Positions 28,915 through 37,771 of a stretch of DNA of 64,000 nucleotides are shown in pieces (positions within the stretch are counted from its first letter, which is position 1; every line of letters begins with the position of its first letter). The position numbers and the translations under genes were made by a program. The notes beneath the pieces were generated by a model. The model worked only from the letters and a program-made list of their open reading frames with translations. It had not been told where the DNA came from and did not search any database. The stretch is from Candidatus Rifleibacteriota bacterium (lineage in GTDB: Bacteria > Muiribacteriota > Ozemobacteria > Ozemobacterales > Ozemobacteraceae): contig JADFYG010000005.1 in assembly GCA_015233155.1 (NCBI GenBank), positions 1 to 64,000 of the forward strand, read 5' to 3'.

Positions 28915-31143
28915 ATGAAAAGACCTATTCGTCGACCGTTTTACCGCAGTTGGGAACTTGTAGCCGGACTGCTATGCGGAGCCCTGTTTGCATTGCTCTT
29001 TCTTCAGGGAATTTTCACTGGGCTTGAAAATTTACTGATAGACACACGGTTCAAAATACGGCCGATCGAATCACCGTCAAAAGCCTTGGTCCTGGTTTCA
29101 ATTACTGATGACAGCATTAAACGGTTAGGGGCTTGGCCTTGGCCGAGAGCTCTCCATGCGCGCATTCTCAGTATCCTGAAAGCAGCAGGAGCAAAGGTCG
29201 TGGCTTTCGATGTCATGTTTAGAGAGCCATCACAGATCGATGAAAATGATGATCGAATATTTGCTGACGCGATAGCCTCAGCCGGCAACGTTATTCTGCC
29301 TGTAGTCCGCACCGAAAAAATGGTCCTCGACCCGGATTCGTGTGAAATGGTTAAGCGAATTATGGTTGTGGGAGCGATTCCATTGCTCCAGAAGTCTGCA
29401 TTAGATGAAGGCTTTATTGATATTGAATCGCAAAAGATGAACGCCGACGGCGTCATCCGCCATCTTATTCTTGAACGTACAGCAAGCGATCGCACATATG
29501 GAGTGCTAGGTCTTGTTGTCGCCTCGCATCTTCGCGGAACCCCCTTCAAAGTTGCCGAGCTTCCGCTCTACACACGTATGGAAAGTTTCCAGGGAGAAGA
29601 ACTCACTTCTTTCATGCTTCCTTACGCCGGACCGAATAGACATTTTGACGATATTTCCTTCGAAGATGTTATTGATAGACGTTTCCCGGCCGATCTGTTC
29701 CGCGGCAAAGCCGTGATCATCGGAACCCGCGCAACGGGCACCTCTGAAGACGTAAAATTCACACCGTTTGGCGCCGCCGCAGGCATGGAAATCCATGCGA
29801 ACCTTATACAAAGCCTTCTTTCCGGTCGTTTCCTGCACCGCCTTCCGGTGTGGGCTGCATGTGTGATGCTTATGTTGCTGGCCATCGGAATGAGCTATGC
29901 AATTTACCGCTGGATATTCGGAGCCTCTGACATTTTTATCCTGGTTGGAATCCTGATCATATGGCCACTAGCCGTTTTCATGACATTTCGATTAGACCTG
30001 ATTCTTGAAGCTGTTCCAGTGCTCGTCATGCTTACAACACAGTGGGCTTCTATGCGTCTGGCACAGCAGTTCTTCGATCTGAGCGAACGCAATCGCGAAC
30101 TTGCCAAGAGAGTTCGCGAGTTATCAATAGTAAACGAAGTTAGTCAGGCAGTAAATTTCATGGGCGATCTGGGCAAAACACTTGATACGATTCTGTCACG
30201 CGCGAATATGGCTCTGGGCGCGGAACGAGGTTCGATTCTGCTGCTTGATGAACGATACGAAAGCCTCGTTGAAGAAGCAATTGTGGTTGGAGTTGAAGGC
30301 CCCACACATGTAAGCAATGATTTGAAGGCATCGTTCAAGATTGGCGAAGGAATTGCCGGCGAAGTTTTCAGTAAAGGCACAGCACGCCTTATAACCGATA
30401 TCAAAAGCGTGAAAGAGTTCAAGGGAATCGGAGAAACCGCAACGGCAAGTTCCATTCGCTCGCTTATATGCGTTCCATTGCAGGTTCGCGATTCTCCGAT
30501 TGGTATCATGAATATCGTCAACAAGATGGGCGGAGAATTCGATCACGATGACTTACAGCTTGCCTTAACGATGGCCAATCAGGCCGCTGTCGTTATCGAG
30601 AAAGCGCGCTTGTTCAATCTTGCCACGATAGACGGTCTTACGGGACTCATCGTTCATCGCCATTTCCAGGCCAAGATCGAGGAGGAGTTCCGACGGGCAA
30701 AACGTTATGAAAAGCCTCTCTCTTTCCTGATGACCGATATCGATCATTTCAAGAAATTCAATGACACATACGGACATCAGATCGGGGACCTTGTCCTGCG
30801 CGAGGTAGCTAAATGCGTGAGAGCTGCTATTCGCGATACCGATATTGCCGCACGTTATGGCGGAGAAGAATTCGCTATTATCCTTCCTGAGACGGATGAA
30901 GAAGGAGCCAGCCTTTTTGCGGAACGTTTGCGCCAGAAGATAGAAACCAGCGCTTTTTCCAGTACCAAAGGCGATCTGAAGGTAACCATCAGCCTCGGCC
31001 TTTCATCTATTCCCGTGAATCCACCGGAAACAGCGGCCGAAATGATCAAACTCGCCGATGAAGCCCTCTACGAGGCTAAACACAGCGGTCGAAACCGTGT
31101 CGGTATTTGTGCCATTCACGTTGCTGATACTAAGACAAGCTGA
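28915..31143 (+). CDS. CHASE2 - GAF - GGDEF diguanylate cyclase
   Basis: 742 residues. A first membrane segment (about 15-37) is followed by an extracytoplasmic CHASE2 domain (about 40-300; VLVSITDDSIKRLGAWPWPR is its typical start), three membrane helices (about 310-395), a GAF domain (about 410-570) and a GGDEF domain (575-740). The active site is intact: GGEEF at 649-653, metal-binding DIDHFK and ND in the first part. An inhibitory site RDTD lies at 640-643. It should make cyclic-di-GMP from two GTP in response to an external and a cytosolic signal, with product inhibition. No ribosome binding site is visible, and a 7-base inverted repeat (28867-28873 with 28905-28911) ends just before the start. 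Confidence 0.93.
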   Translation: MKRPIRRPFYRSWELVAGLLCGALFALLFLQGIFTGLENLLIDTRFKIRPIESPSKALVLVSITDDSIKRLGAWPWPRALHARILSILKAAGAKVVAFDVMFREPSQIDENDDRIFADAIASAGNVILPVVRTEKMVLDPDSCEMVKRIMVVGAIPLLQKSALDEGFIDIESQKMNADGVIRHLILERTASDRTYGVLGLVVASHLRGTPFKVAELPLYTRMESFQGEELTSFMLPYAGPNRHFDDISFEDVIDRRFPADLFRGKAVIIGTRATGTSEDVKFTPFGAAAGMEIHANLIQSLLSGRFLHRLPVWAACVMLMLLAIGMSYAIYRWIFGASDIFILVGILIIWPLAVFMTFRLDLILEAVPVLVMLTTQWASMRLAQQFFDLSERNRELAKRVRELSIVNEVSQAVNFMGDLGKTLDTILSRANMALGAERGSILLLDERYESLVEEAIVVGVEGPTHVSNDLKASFKIGEGIAGEVFSKGTARLITDIKSVKEFKGIGETATASSIRSLICVPLQVRDSPIGIMNIVNKMGGEFDHDDLQLALTMANQAAVVIEKARLFNLATIDGLTGLIVHRHFQAKIEEEFRRAKRYEKPLSFLMTDIDHFKKFNDTYGHQIGDLVLREVAKCVRAAIRDTDIAARYGGEEFAIILPETDEEGASLFAERLRQKIETSAFSSTKGDLKVTISLGLSSIPVNPPETAAEMIKLADEALYEAKHSGRNRVGICAIHVADTKTS

Positions 31144-31162
31144 TAAACAACCAAAGTTATGC

Positions 31163-32002
31163 TTACCTGGGAACTTCAAGAGAGTCAACAACCGTTTTTC
31201 CATTTGAAGTATTCCGCTTCTCGATCTCAGCGGCTTTTTCCCTCGATAGTTTTTTAGCTTCCTCTATTTGTGCCGGGGTCATCTTCGAGGCAGCCTTATC
31301 GCGAGCGTCTTTGAACACAATAAAATCATCGGAACCAAAGTACGCCAGGTCACACCACATGTAAGCCTGAACATAGTCCTGCGGAATAATTTTCCCTTCA
31401 CAATACATATTCCCTATGATTAACTGAGCACTTGTATCGCCTTGTTCAGCAGCTTTGAGAAACCAATTCTTACCTTCCTTGGTATCCTGCATAACACCTT
31501 TTCCCATGGAATACATCGACCCGACGAGAATTTGAGCTTGCGCATCTCCTTGCTCCGCTGCTTTGAGATTCCACTTAAACGATTCCTTATAGTCTTTACG
31601 ACTGTGATAAATCATCCCCACATTTGTCTGAGCTAGCAAATTGCCTTGTTCAGCTGCCATGAGATACCACTTCAAGGATTCTGCGGAATCTGGTTTGACA
31701 CCGCGGCCTCGCTCATACATCTCCCCAAGTTTGATTTGAGCCTCAACATTGCCCTGTTCAGCGGCTTTGCCAAACCACTTCAGCACCTCCTTGATATTCA
31801 TCCTGATACCTGCACCTCTGTAATACATCAACCCGAGGCGATACTGAGCCTTCGCAAGTCCTAATTCAGCGGCTTTGCCAAATAACTCTGCGGCTTTTTT
31901 GTAGTCGTCCGCCTTATATGCCGCCTGGCCTTCCTCGAAATCCCCGGCAAACAGACAGACTGGCAGCAAAAATATCAGAACTATCGTAATCATCATGCGC
32001 AC
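31163..32002 (-). CDS. Exported Sel1-repeat protein
   Basis: 279 residues from the GTG at 32002, eight bases after AAGGAG; the frame extends upstream to 32035 without support. A signal peptide (ITIVLIFLLPVCLFA) precedes five Sel1-type repeats, a TPR relative, with the typical AEQGNVEAQIKLGEMYERG pattern. A charged helical tail (MTPAQIEEAKKLSREKAAE) is common at the end of Sel1 proteins. These proteins act as adaptors, often in envelope or exported complexes; the partner is unknown. The gene ends 20 bases from the end of the convergent GGDEF gene. Confidence 0.88.
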   Translation of the reverse strand: MRMMITIVLIFLLPVCLFAGDFEEGQAAYKADDYKKAAELFGKAAELGLAKAQYRLGLMYYRGAGIRMNIKEVLKWFGKAAEQGNVEAQIKLGEMYERGRGVKPDSAESLKWYLMAAEQGNLLAQTNVGMIYHSRKDYKESFKWNLKAAEQGDAQAQILVGSMYSMGKGVMQDTKEGKNWFLKAAEQGDTSAQLIIGNMYCEGKIIPQDYVQAYMWCDLAYFGSDDFIVFKDARDKAASKMTPAQIEEAKKLSREKAAEIEKRNTSNGKTVVDSLEVPR

Positions 32003-32234
32003 AGATAAGACTCCTTTGTGAACATGGCAAAACACGTATCACCGCCGATAACCGCCAGCAATGAGTCGTTTGAACTCGCAGACAGGCGTTTGGCATTGCG
32101 TGTTTGTGACCAGTTTCCAGTTCCCAGATACGATCGGATTATTTTTTCCTCTTTTCACACGCAACACCAGTATTCTCGATTCAATTCTCTCCATGAATTA
32201 CGTGCTGAATCCTGGCTCGACGAATGATGTAAGG

Positions 32235-33275
32235 CTACGCTGAATCGCTCCGCGTGGGATGCACTATCCCGCTTAATAAGAGATGATCGGCCAAAACACA
32301 TGCACTCATGGCTTCAGCAATCGGAACTACACGCGGAGCATAGTTACGATCGAACCGACCCCAATATTCCATGATCATTTCGCGCCGTGCGGCAACATTA
32401 ACAGTTTTCTGGGGAAGCTGTATCGTGGGTGTCGGTTTCACCGCCAGTCTCATCGTCATCGTCCCTCCCGTAGAAATACCTCCGAGAAGGCCGCCACAAC
32501 GATTTCCTACAGTTGAAATCCGACCATCAGCATCGAAACAAAATGGATCATTCGAACCGCTGCCCCGGACTCGAGCAGCCTCGAAACCAAGACCAAATTC
32601 GACGCCTTTGACTCCCCCGATAGAGAAAAACGCCCGTCCAAGCGCCGCCTGAAGCTTGTCAAAAACAGGGCTGCCGACTCCCGCCGGAACTCCATAAACA
32701 GACAATTCAACGACGCCACCACTTGAATCGCCGCCTTCACCGATTTCAAGCGCCCGATCACGAGCGCGCAGGAACGATTCATCGTCGCCAATCACAATTC
32801 CTGCAAGCTCGATCAGTCTTCCTTCAAATCTCACTCCATGGCGACTAGCCAGCTTTCTCGCAACTGCACCAGCGGCGAGACGAGCGATACATTCCCGCCC
32901 CGATGCTCGCGAACCACCACGCCAGTCAGTGTGTCCATATCGGGCGAGATAAGTGAAATCCGCATGTCCAGGCCGAAGAGTGTCACGCGTTCCACTATAA
33001 CTGTCCGGCAAAGTATCGTTGTTCCAAACTACTATGGAAATCGGTGTACCTAGTGTTTTGCCTGCAAATATCCCGGACAATATCTGGAAGCGATTAGTCT
33101 CACCTCGCGGAGTGCCAAGTTCTTTGTCAGGAACATCCCGATCCAGTTGGGCCCGAATATCAATCTCGTCAATGGCAAGACCGGCCGGACAGCCGTCAAT
33201 AACGGCACCTTGAGCCGGACCGTGCGATTCACCCCAAGTGGTAACTCGAAAGACGCTTCCAAACGTGTTTCCCAT
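32235..33275 (-). CDS. aroC: Chorismate synthase
   Basis: 346 residues from the ATG at 33275 (MGNTFGSVFRVTTWGESHG is the conserved start); the frame runs on to 33320 but the extra residues do not belong. The enzyme makes chorismate from 5-enolpyruvylshikimate 3-phosphate using reduced FMN, the last step of the shikimate pathway. Visible family signatures include WGESHG, the RPGHAD segment, and WRGGSRASGRE for flavin and substrate binding. Length is typical for the short, monofunctional form. It lies on the same strand as aroE (39623), with the pilus genes and a plus-strand HEAT gene in between. Confidence 0.96.
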   Translation of the reverse strand: MGNTFGSVFRVTTWGESHGPAQGAVIDGCPAGLAIDEIDIRAQLDRDVPDKELGTPRGETNRFQILSGIFAGKTLGTPISIVVWNNDTLPDSYSGTRDTLRPGHADFTYLARYGHTDWRGGSRASGRECIARLAAGAVARKLASRHGVRFEGRLIELAGIVIGDDESFLRARDRALEIGEGGDSSGGVVELSVYGVPAGVGSPVFDKLQAALGRAFFSIGGVKGVEFGLGFEAARVRGSGSNDPFCFDADGRISTVGNRCGGLLGGISTGGTMTMRLAVKPTPTIQLPQKTVNVAARREMIMEYWGRFDRNYAPRVVPIAEAMSACVLADHLLLSGIVHPTRSDSA

Positions 33276-33370
33276 ACTCGGAAATAATACCAGACCAACG
33301 TGCTGCTGTATACTCCGCATTAAATATCATTCAGTAGCTTTTTTCCGAAACATATATAATTCCTTCCTTT

Positions 33371-35182
33371 ATGCCGATACCTGAAAAAATGGACAGGTAT
33401 ATGCTGCTCCTGCTGCTCGGATCGTTCCTGTATTTGTTGATGAAAGATCTCTTCGTCCAAAACGGTCCGTCGCTTCGTGATGCGCAACGTAAACTTGATC
33501 GACCAGGCGCAACAAACAGTGCAACGGCGGAAAATCTTCCGGCCATTCAAGCTGAACGCGAACGCTGGCGCCTTAATGCGATCGCCCAGATTGGCCGTCT
33601 CAAAAGTAAAACAAAGCTCGCTGAGTCAGATCGGGAAGAGTTACGCAAGATGCTGATGTGCCCCTTTCCAGAAATCGAGGGAAACGCCTTCGAAATTCTC
33701 GGCAAGGATCCTGGCGAACTCCCATACCTGATTGGACACCTGCAAGCCCAGGAAAACACATTGATGCAATTCCTGGACGAGCGCTGTCAGTCAACATCAC
33801 GCGTCAATCTTCTTGAACGTTTTTTGCAGACAAAAAATCTCCGCTTGCTGAGAACCATGGGGGGAGGCGGGCGAGAGGATGGCCGAACTGCTTTTGCCGG
33901 AGTCTGGAATATAGATCTCACAGTCGCCCGTCGCATGCTCGAAGGAGTCTTATCACAAGAATTTGCCCATATGATCAGCGATTCAACCACTGTCAGCCTT
34001 ATTCAACCCGGACGACGCGAACTTTTGCCGCGCCTGGGAAGCCTCATTGCCGAATCATCACAGGAAACCCAGGTACGTATTTCCGCAGTCATGGCGATTG
34101 CCGAAATAGATGCTCTCCAGGGGTGGGAAACACTCAAGACTGCCTTGAAAAGTGAAACCCCGGTCGTCCGTTACACGGCGGTTGAAGCAATTGGCGCTAC
34201 TGGCCGCCTTGAAGCTATTCCTTTGTTAATGAGCGTACTGAAAGATACAAATCCATTCGTCTGTTCAATGGCCATGGAAGCCCTCTCGCGTCTAGATGCC
34301 AAAGAAGCTGTAACATTTATTATTGATTCCGTTGACTCCACGCAATCAATAGTCGCTTTTTCCGCCAGGCAGGCATTAGTCCGCATGAGCTGTCGGACAG
34401 AGATCAGCGACCGGCTTTTGACAAATCTCGATAAGGTCCCTGCCGCTCGTCGGGCGATATTTTTTGAAATCCTCGCGCAAATAGAAGAGCGACGCGTAAT
34501 TCCATTTCTGGAAGCCGCTATCGAAGGCAATAACTCCGACCTTGCCGTAGCCGCGGCCAATGGACTCCTTTTACTGCGTGAGACACGCCGTTTACCACGC
34601 ATCATCGAGCTTTCACAGCGCCTCGGCTCCGAGGCGAAAGACCTGGCTCTGACACTCGAAAATGACATAAATAACGTGGATGTGGCGCATGTTCTTTCTG
34701 AGCGCCTGGATGAACTCCAGGATCCCGATATGCAATATTTCGGTATTCAGATTCTGCTGAACGAGTTGAAAAAACGGCCGAATAGTTCTCTGCCAAGGGT
34801 ATTGATCAAAATAGGTAATGCGGAAAATCCCTATGTCAGGGGAGCCGCCCTGATTGGGCTAGGGTCTTGCGGTGGTGAAGAAGGGCTTGAGGCTACAATA
34901 CGTGGACTGTCCGACCCAAGCGAATATGTTCGAGTCTGCGCAGTAACCACTTTCTATGAGCGTCTTGGCAAAGGTGCTTGCGACCGACTCGCAGCAATGC
35001 TCTCGACAGAACAATCAGAAGACGTTTTATTCACAATTCTTATGTGCTTCAGAAGAAATCCTGACCACAAATTCCTGCGCTTGCTTGAACGACAGATCCC
35101 GCTGTTGCCGGAAGAAATAGCCGTATTCGCACGCCAGATACACGAAGTCGGCAGTCGAGATACCCCATTACCTCCGTTTTAA
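33371..35182 (+). CDS. HEAT-repeat protein with N-terminal membrane anchor
   Basis: 603 residues. An N-terminal hydrophobic segment (about 9-27, YMLLLLLGSFLYLLM) is a signal anchor. The rest is HEAT repeats, clearest at 215-330 (VVRYTAVEAIGATGRLEAIP) and 470-560 (YVRGAALIGLGSCGGEEGLE), of the PBS-lyase HEAT type. No PBS-lyase substrate is expected in this context, so it is a protein-binding scaffold. Its stop overlaps by 3-4 bases the stop of the convergent prepilin-peptidase-like gene. It is divergent from aroC. Confidence 0.82.
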   Translation: MPIPEKMDRYMLLLLLGSFLYLLMKDLFVQNGPSLRDAQRKLDRPGATNSATAENLPAIQAERERWRLNAIAQIGRLKSKTKLAESDREELRKMLMCPFPEIEGNAFEILGKDPGELPYLIGHLQAQENTLMQFLDERCQSTSRVNLLERFLQTKNLRLLRTMGGGGREDGRTAFAGVWNIDLTVARRMLEGVLSQEFAHMISDSTTVSLIQPGRRELLPRLGSLIAESSQETQVRISAVMAIAEIDALQGWETLKTALKSETPVVRYTAVEAIGATGRLEAIPLLMSVLKDTNPFVCSMAMEALSRLDAKEAVTFIIDSVDSTQSIVAFSARQALVRMSCRTEISDRLLTNLDKVPAARRAIFFEILAQIEERRVIPFLEAAIEGNNSDLAVAAANGLLLLRETRRLPRIIELSQRLGSEAKDLALTLENDINNVDVAHVLSERLDELQDPDMQYFGIQILLNELKKRPNSSLPRVLIKIGNAENPYVRGAALIGLGSCGGEEGLEATIRGLSDPSEYVRVCAVTTFYERLGKGACDRLAAMLSTEQSEDVLFTILMCFRRNPDHKFLRLLERQIPLLPEEIAVFARQIHEVGSRDTPLPPF

Positions 35183-35952
35183 TTTCCGGGAAAAAAACCA
35201 AAATTTCCTTGAAACGCACAAATGATCAATCCCATAAGACTCCAGAACAATAGAGGAAGGCGTGCAGAACTAGGTCCGGTTTCTTCCTGAACCGGAATAA
35301 GTATTTGTATTATAGCAGCGATAAAAAGAAGTGCAGAGCCCTCAAAAATGAAATCATTCATAGCAAGACAGCCGACTGCCCCCACTCCAAACCATGCCGG
35401 GCGATATATTCCACTAGAAGAACGCGTTCCCGCGACAATGGAGGCGAGCAACGCGCCCCCTACAGCAATGCCCACTCTTCCGAAGAGGGGTTGGCCAGTG
35501 GCAAACCATGAAAAAAAGGGATAGAACGCCAGTGGCCATAGAAAGGGAGCAGGCTTGCGCACCTCGCCTCTAAAGGCTAAAACAGCCATGATCAGCCAAT
35601 AAATGCACCAGGCTGCGCTCGGTAATAATGCAGACGTGAAACCACAACTGGCAAATGATGTAGCGAGAATGACTCCAGCGACTAATTCTACCATGGGATA
35701 TTGGGGGGAAATGAAAACCCCACAATATCGACATTTACCACGAAGCAAAATCCACCCGAAGATAGGAATCAGATCAAACGGAGAAAGACGATGGCGGCAA
35801 GAAGGACATTCGGATGGCGGAAAGATAACTGACCGCCCGACAGACATTCGCAGTATGACAACATTGCTGAAACTGCCAAGAAGCGTTCCAAAAACGAAGA
35901 ATATTAAGACAAAATATGACCAAGCGAACTGCGGGAATGCGGTTTCTGACAT
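35179..35952 (-). CDS. Prepilin peptidase-like membrane protein lacking both catalytic aspartates
   Basis: 257 residues from the ATG at 35952 (GGGG five bases upstream); a TTG at 35985 is possible. The N-terminal domain is a textbook PilD/GspO methylase-type module: a first membrane helix with GSFSNVVILR, then CPSC (49-52) and CRYC (74-77) zinc-binding pairs and YPMVEL. The remainder has about six membrane helices, as in A24 peptidases. However, the two active-site Asp are missing. Where PilD has D-x8-D the sequence is F127-x7-A135 with the intervening Pro kept, and the GxGD motif reads GVGA (189-192). It lies downstream of pilin, pilT and pilB. It may keep only N-methylation, or be a dead paralogue. 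Confidence 0.82.
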   Translation of the reverse strand: MSETAFPQFAWSYFVLIFFVFGTLLGSFSNVVILRMSVGRSVIFPPSECPSCRHRLSPFDLIPIFGWILLRGKCRYCGVFISPQYPMVELVAGVILATSFASCGFTSALLPSAAWCIYWLIMAVLAFRGEVRKPAPFLWPLAFYPFFSWFATGQPLFGRVGIAVGGALLASIVAGTRSSSGIYRPAWFGVGAVGCLAMNDFIFEGSALLFIAAIIQILIPVQEETGPSSARLPLLFWSLMGLIICAFQGNFGFFPGN

Positions 35953-35998
35953 ACATACCCCAAAGTGAACAGGAGCCACTTGCAAACTCCCAAAAACA

Positions 35999-36028
35999 AG
36001 AAAGAGGCGGAAAAATCCGCCTCTTTCT
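35999..36028 (-). terminator. Intrinsic terminator after the pilin gene
   Basis: A perfect 13-base stem (35999-36011 with 36016-36028, core AAAGAGGCGGA) around four A. Read on the minus strand it is followed by a T-rich stretch. It lies 15 bases after the pilin stop. Confidence 0.8.
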
Positions 36029-36043
36029 CATTATACTAAATAA

Positions 36044-36400
36044 TTAATCTGACTCAACTGTGCCGTGAACCGGGCAAGTAATCTTGACATCTCCAGCGGT
36101 ACTACCACCAGTGCTGCCTAAAACACATCCAGTCTCAGGTTTCGAAATAGGCGTCTTAAGATATTGACCGGAGATCAAAGACGTTTCCACGGTCGGGCCA
36201 TAAGAACTCAACATTGACGAGTTATCCATGTTATACATCTCGATAGCGCCAAGAACTACGCGCATGTTAGCATAGCATGCCTTCTCACGAGCTTGTTCAC
36301 GGGCCTTACGGAAGTTGGGGATAGCGATTGCGGCAAGGATACCGATGATAGCAATAACGATCATAAGTTCAATCAGGGTGAAACCACTTCGCTTCTTCAT
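36044..36400 (-). CDS. Type IV pilin / pseudopilin
   Basis: 118 residues; GGAGGAG precedes the ATG. The class III signal is canonical: the short basic leader MKKRSG, cleavage after Gly6, then [20 protein letters not shown] with Glu at mature position 5. The following helix reads [20 protein letters not shown]. The globular part is short and carries Cys residues that may form disulfide bonds (ETGC and ITCPVHG). It is the size of major pilins in simple T4P systems and of GspG-like pseudopilins. Processing needs a working prepilin peptidase, and the gene just downstream appears to have lost its catalytic residues. Confidence 0.92.
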   Translation of the reverse strand: MKKRSGFTLIELMIVIAIIGILAAIAIPNFRKAREQAREKACYANMRVVLGAIEMYNMDNSSMLSSYGPTVETSLISGQYLKTPISKPETGCVLGSTGGSTAGDVKITCPVHGTVESD

Positions 36401-36443
36401 TGGTCTTTCTCCTCCTTTCTTTTTAAATTTTACCTACACTTTT

Positions 36444-36472
36444 AGATTAGGATAAAAACGAAAATTTGTCAA
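36444..36472 (-). promoter_or_regulatory. Candidate pilin promoter
   Basis: On the minus strand, TTGACA (36467-36472) is a perfect -35, with TAATCT (36444-36449) after a 17-base spacer. The -10 is weak. It lies about 45 bases upstream of the pilin start. Confidence 0.45.
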
Positions 36473-36540
36473 GGCGGTACATAACTTTTTTACTGTTATT
36501 GCACGGAAACTCTTTTTCAGGAGTCCACGCAACTTTTTCG

Positions 36541-37602
36541 TCAACCACCTTTGAGCATCCGTTCCAGTTCTTTTGGATGAACCGTATGCATGACAGCTTC
36601 TTCAAGAGTGATATCGCCACGAAGATACAAATCCCTGAGACATTGTTCAAATGTAAGCATACCGTCGCTCTGGCTGGTCTGCATGACCGTGTAAAGACCG
36701 GAAATCTTCTGCTCCCGGATACAGTTCGCAACTGCCGGATTCCCGATCAGAACTTCGTTTGCAACCACACGGCCTTTGCCTGTTGCCATCGGCAAAAGCT
36801 GCTGAGCAACGACTGCTCTCAGAGAAAATGAAAGCTGAGACCGAATCTGCGACTGCTGATGCGGCGGGAAAATGTCGATGACACGGTTTATGGTTTGCGC
36901 CGCATCAGTTGTATGCAGAGTTCCAAACACCAGATGGCCGGTTTCCGCCATCGTCAGAGCCGCAGAAACCGTTTCCAGATCGCGCATTTCACCCACCAGA
37001 ATGACGTCCGGATCTTGTCGCAGTATGTGACGCAAAGCTTCACCGAACGACAAGGTATCTATGTGTAATTCGCGCTGATTGACCACCGAACGTTTGTGAT
37101 AATGAAGGTATTCGATAGGATCTTCAACAGTGACAATGTGGCAGCGCTGCTCTTCGTTAATAATGTTTATAAGAGCTGCCAGCGACGTGGATTTGCCGGA
37201 ACCTGTGGGTCCGGTTACGAGAACCAGACCTTTATTCCACTTGGTAAATTCGCGCATCTTCGGCGGAAGCCGCAGTTCTTCCAACGAAGGAATCTTGGTA
37301 GGAATAACGCGAAATGCCGATCCTATACACCCGCGTTGTTTGTAAACATTGACACGGAATCGTCCAAAACCATGGACCGAATAGGAAAGGTCCAGCTCGA
37401 GTTTTTCCTCAAACTCCTTCTGCTGCTCCGCAGTCAGCATGTTATAAATCAAGGAGCGGGTATCCATAGGGGTCAGAACATCCAGGTCCGTTTGGATTAA
37501 TTCCCCGTCTACCCGAATGACTGGAGGGGTTCCGACTGTGATATGCAAATCGGAAGCTCCGTTTTCGATGACCAGATTCAAGAGGTCGTTCAAAACAAAC
37601 AT
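36541..37602 (-). CDS. pilT: Twitching motility ATPase PilT
   Basis: 353 residues; AAGGAG ahead of the ATG. The hexameric ATPase that drives pilus retraction. The N-terminal PAS-like domain spans about 1-100 (ASDLHITVGTPPVIRVDGEL). Walker A is GPTGSGKST, the Asp box is in VTVEDPIEY, Walker B is in DVILVGEMRDLETV, and the His box is GTLHTTDAAQTINR. The C-terminal AIRNLIRE-like segment is weakly conserved (NCIREQKISGLYTVMQ). The presence of both PilT and PilB indicates retractable pili and probably twitching motility. Confidence 0.96.
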   Translation of the reverse strand: MFVLNDLLNLVIENGASDLHITVGTPPVIRVDGELIQTDLDVLTPMDTRSLIYNMLTAEQQKEFEEKLELDLSYSVHGFGRFRVNVYKQRGCIGSAFRVIPTKIPSLEELRLPPKMREFTKWNKGLVLVTGPTGSGKSTSLAALINIINEEQRCHIVTVEDPIEYLHYHKRSVVNQRELHIDTLSFGEALRHILRQDPDVILVGEMRDLETVSAALTMAETGHLVFGTLHTTDAAQTINRVIDIFPPHQQSQIRSQLSFSLRAVVAQQLLPMATGKGRVVANEVLIGNPAVANCIREQKISGLYTVMQTSQSDGMLTFEQCLRDLYLRGDITLEEAVMHTVHPKELERMLKGG

Positions 37603-37771
37603 TTTCTGGTGCTCCTTAATGAGACCGGGTTATGTTTCGATCTTATCTAAGTTGGTTATACCGCATTTCGTGGGCAAAGAACAACTGAAATTAGTTCTTT
37701 CGACCGATTCACGAAGATATACGCTGATCACCCAATCTTATACAATCTGCTCTTCACACCGGTGCACGAAA

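Noticed and set aside
29004-29549. Antisense ORF of 181 codons inside the CHASE2 gene
   Set aside because: Ser/Arg/Ile-rich shadow of a real gene with full domain support on the other strand.
32018-32243. Two overlapping plus-strand ORFs between the Sel1 gene and aroC
   Set aside because: No ribosome binding site, odd composition, and they overlap the Sel1 5' region; most likely chance ORFs.
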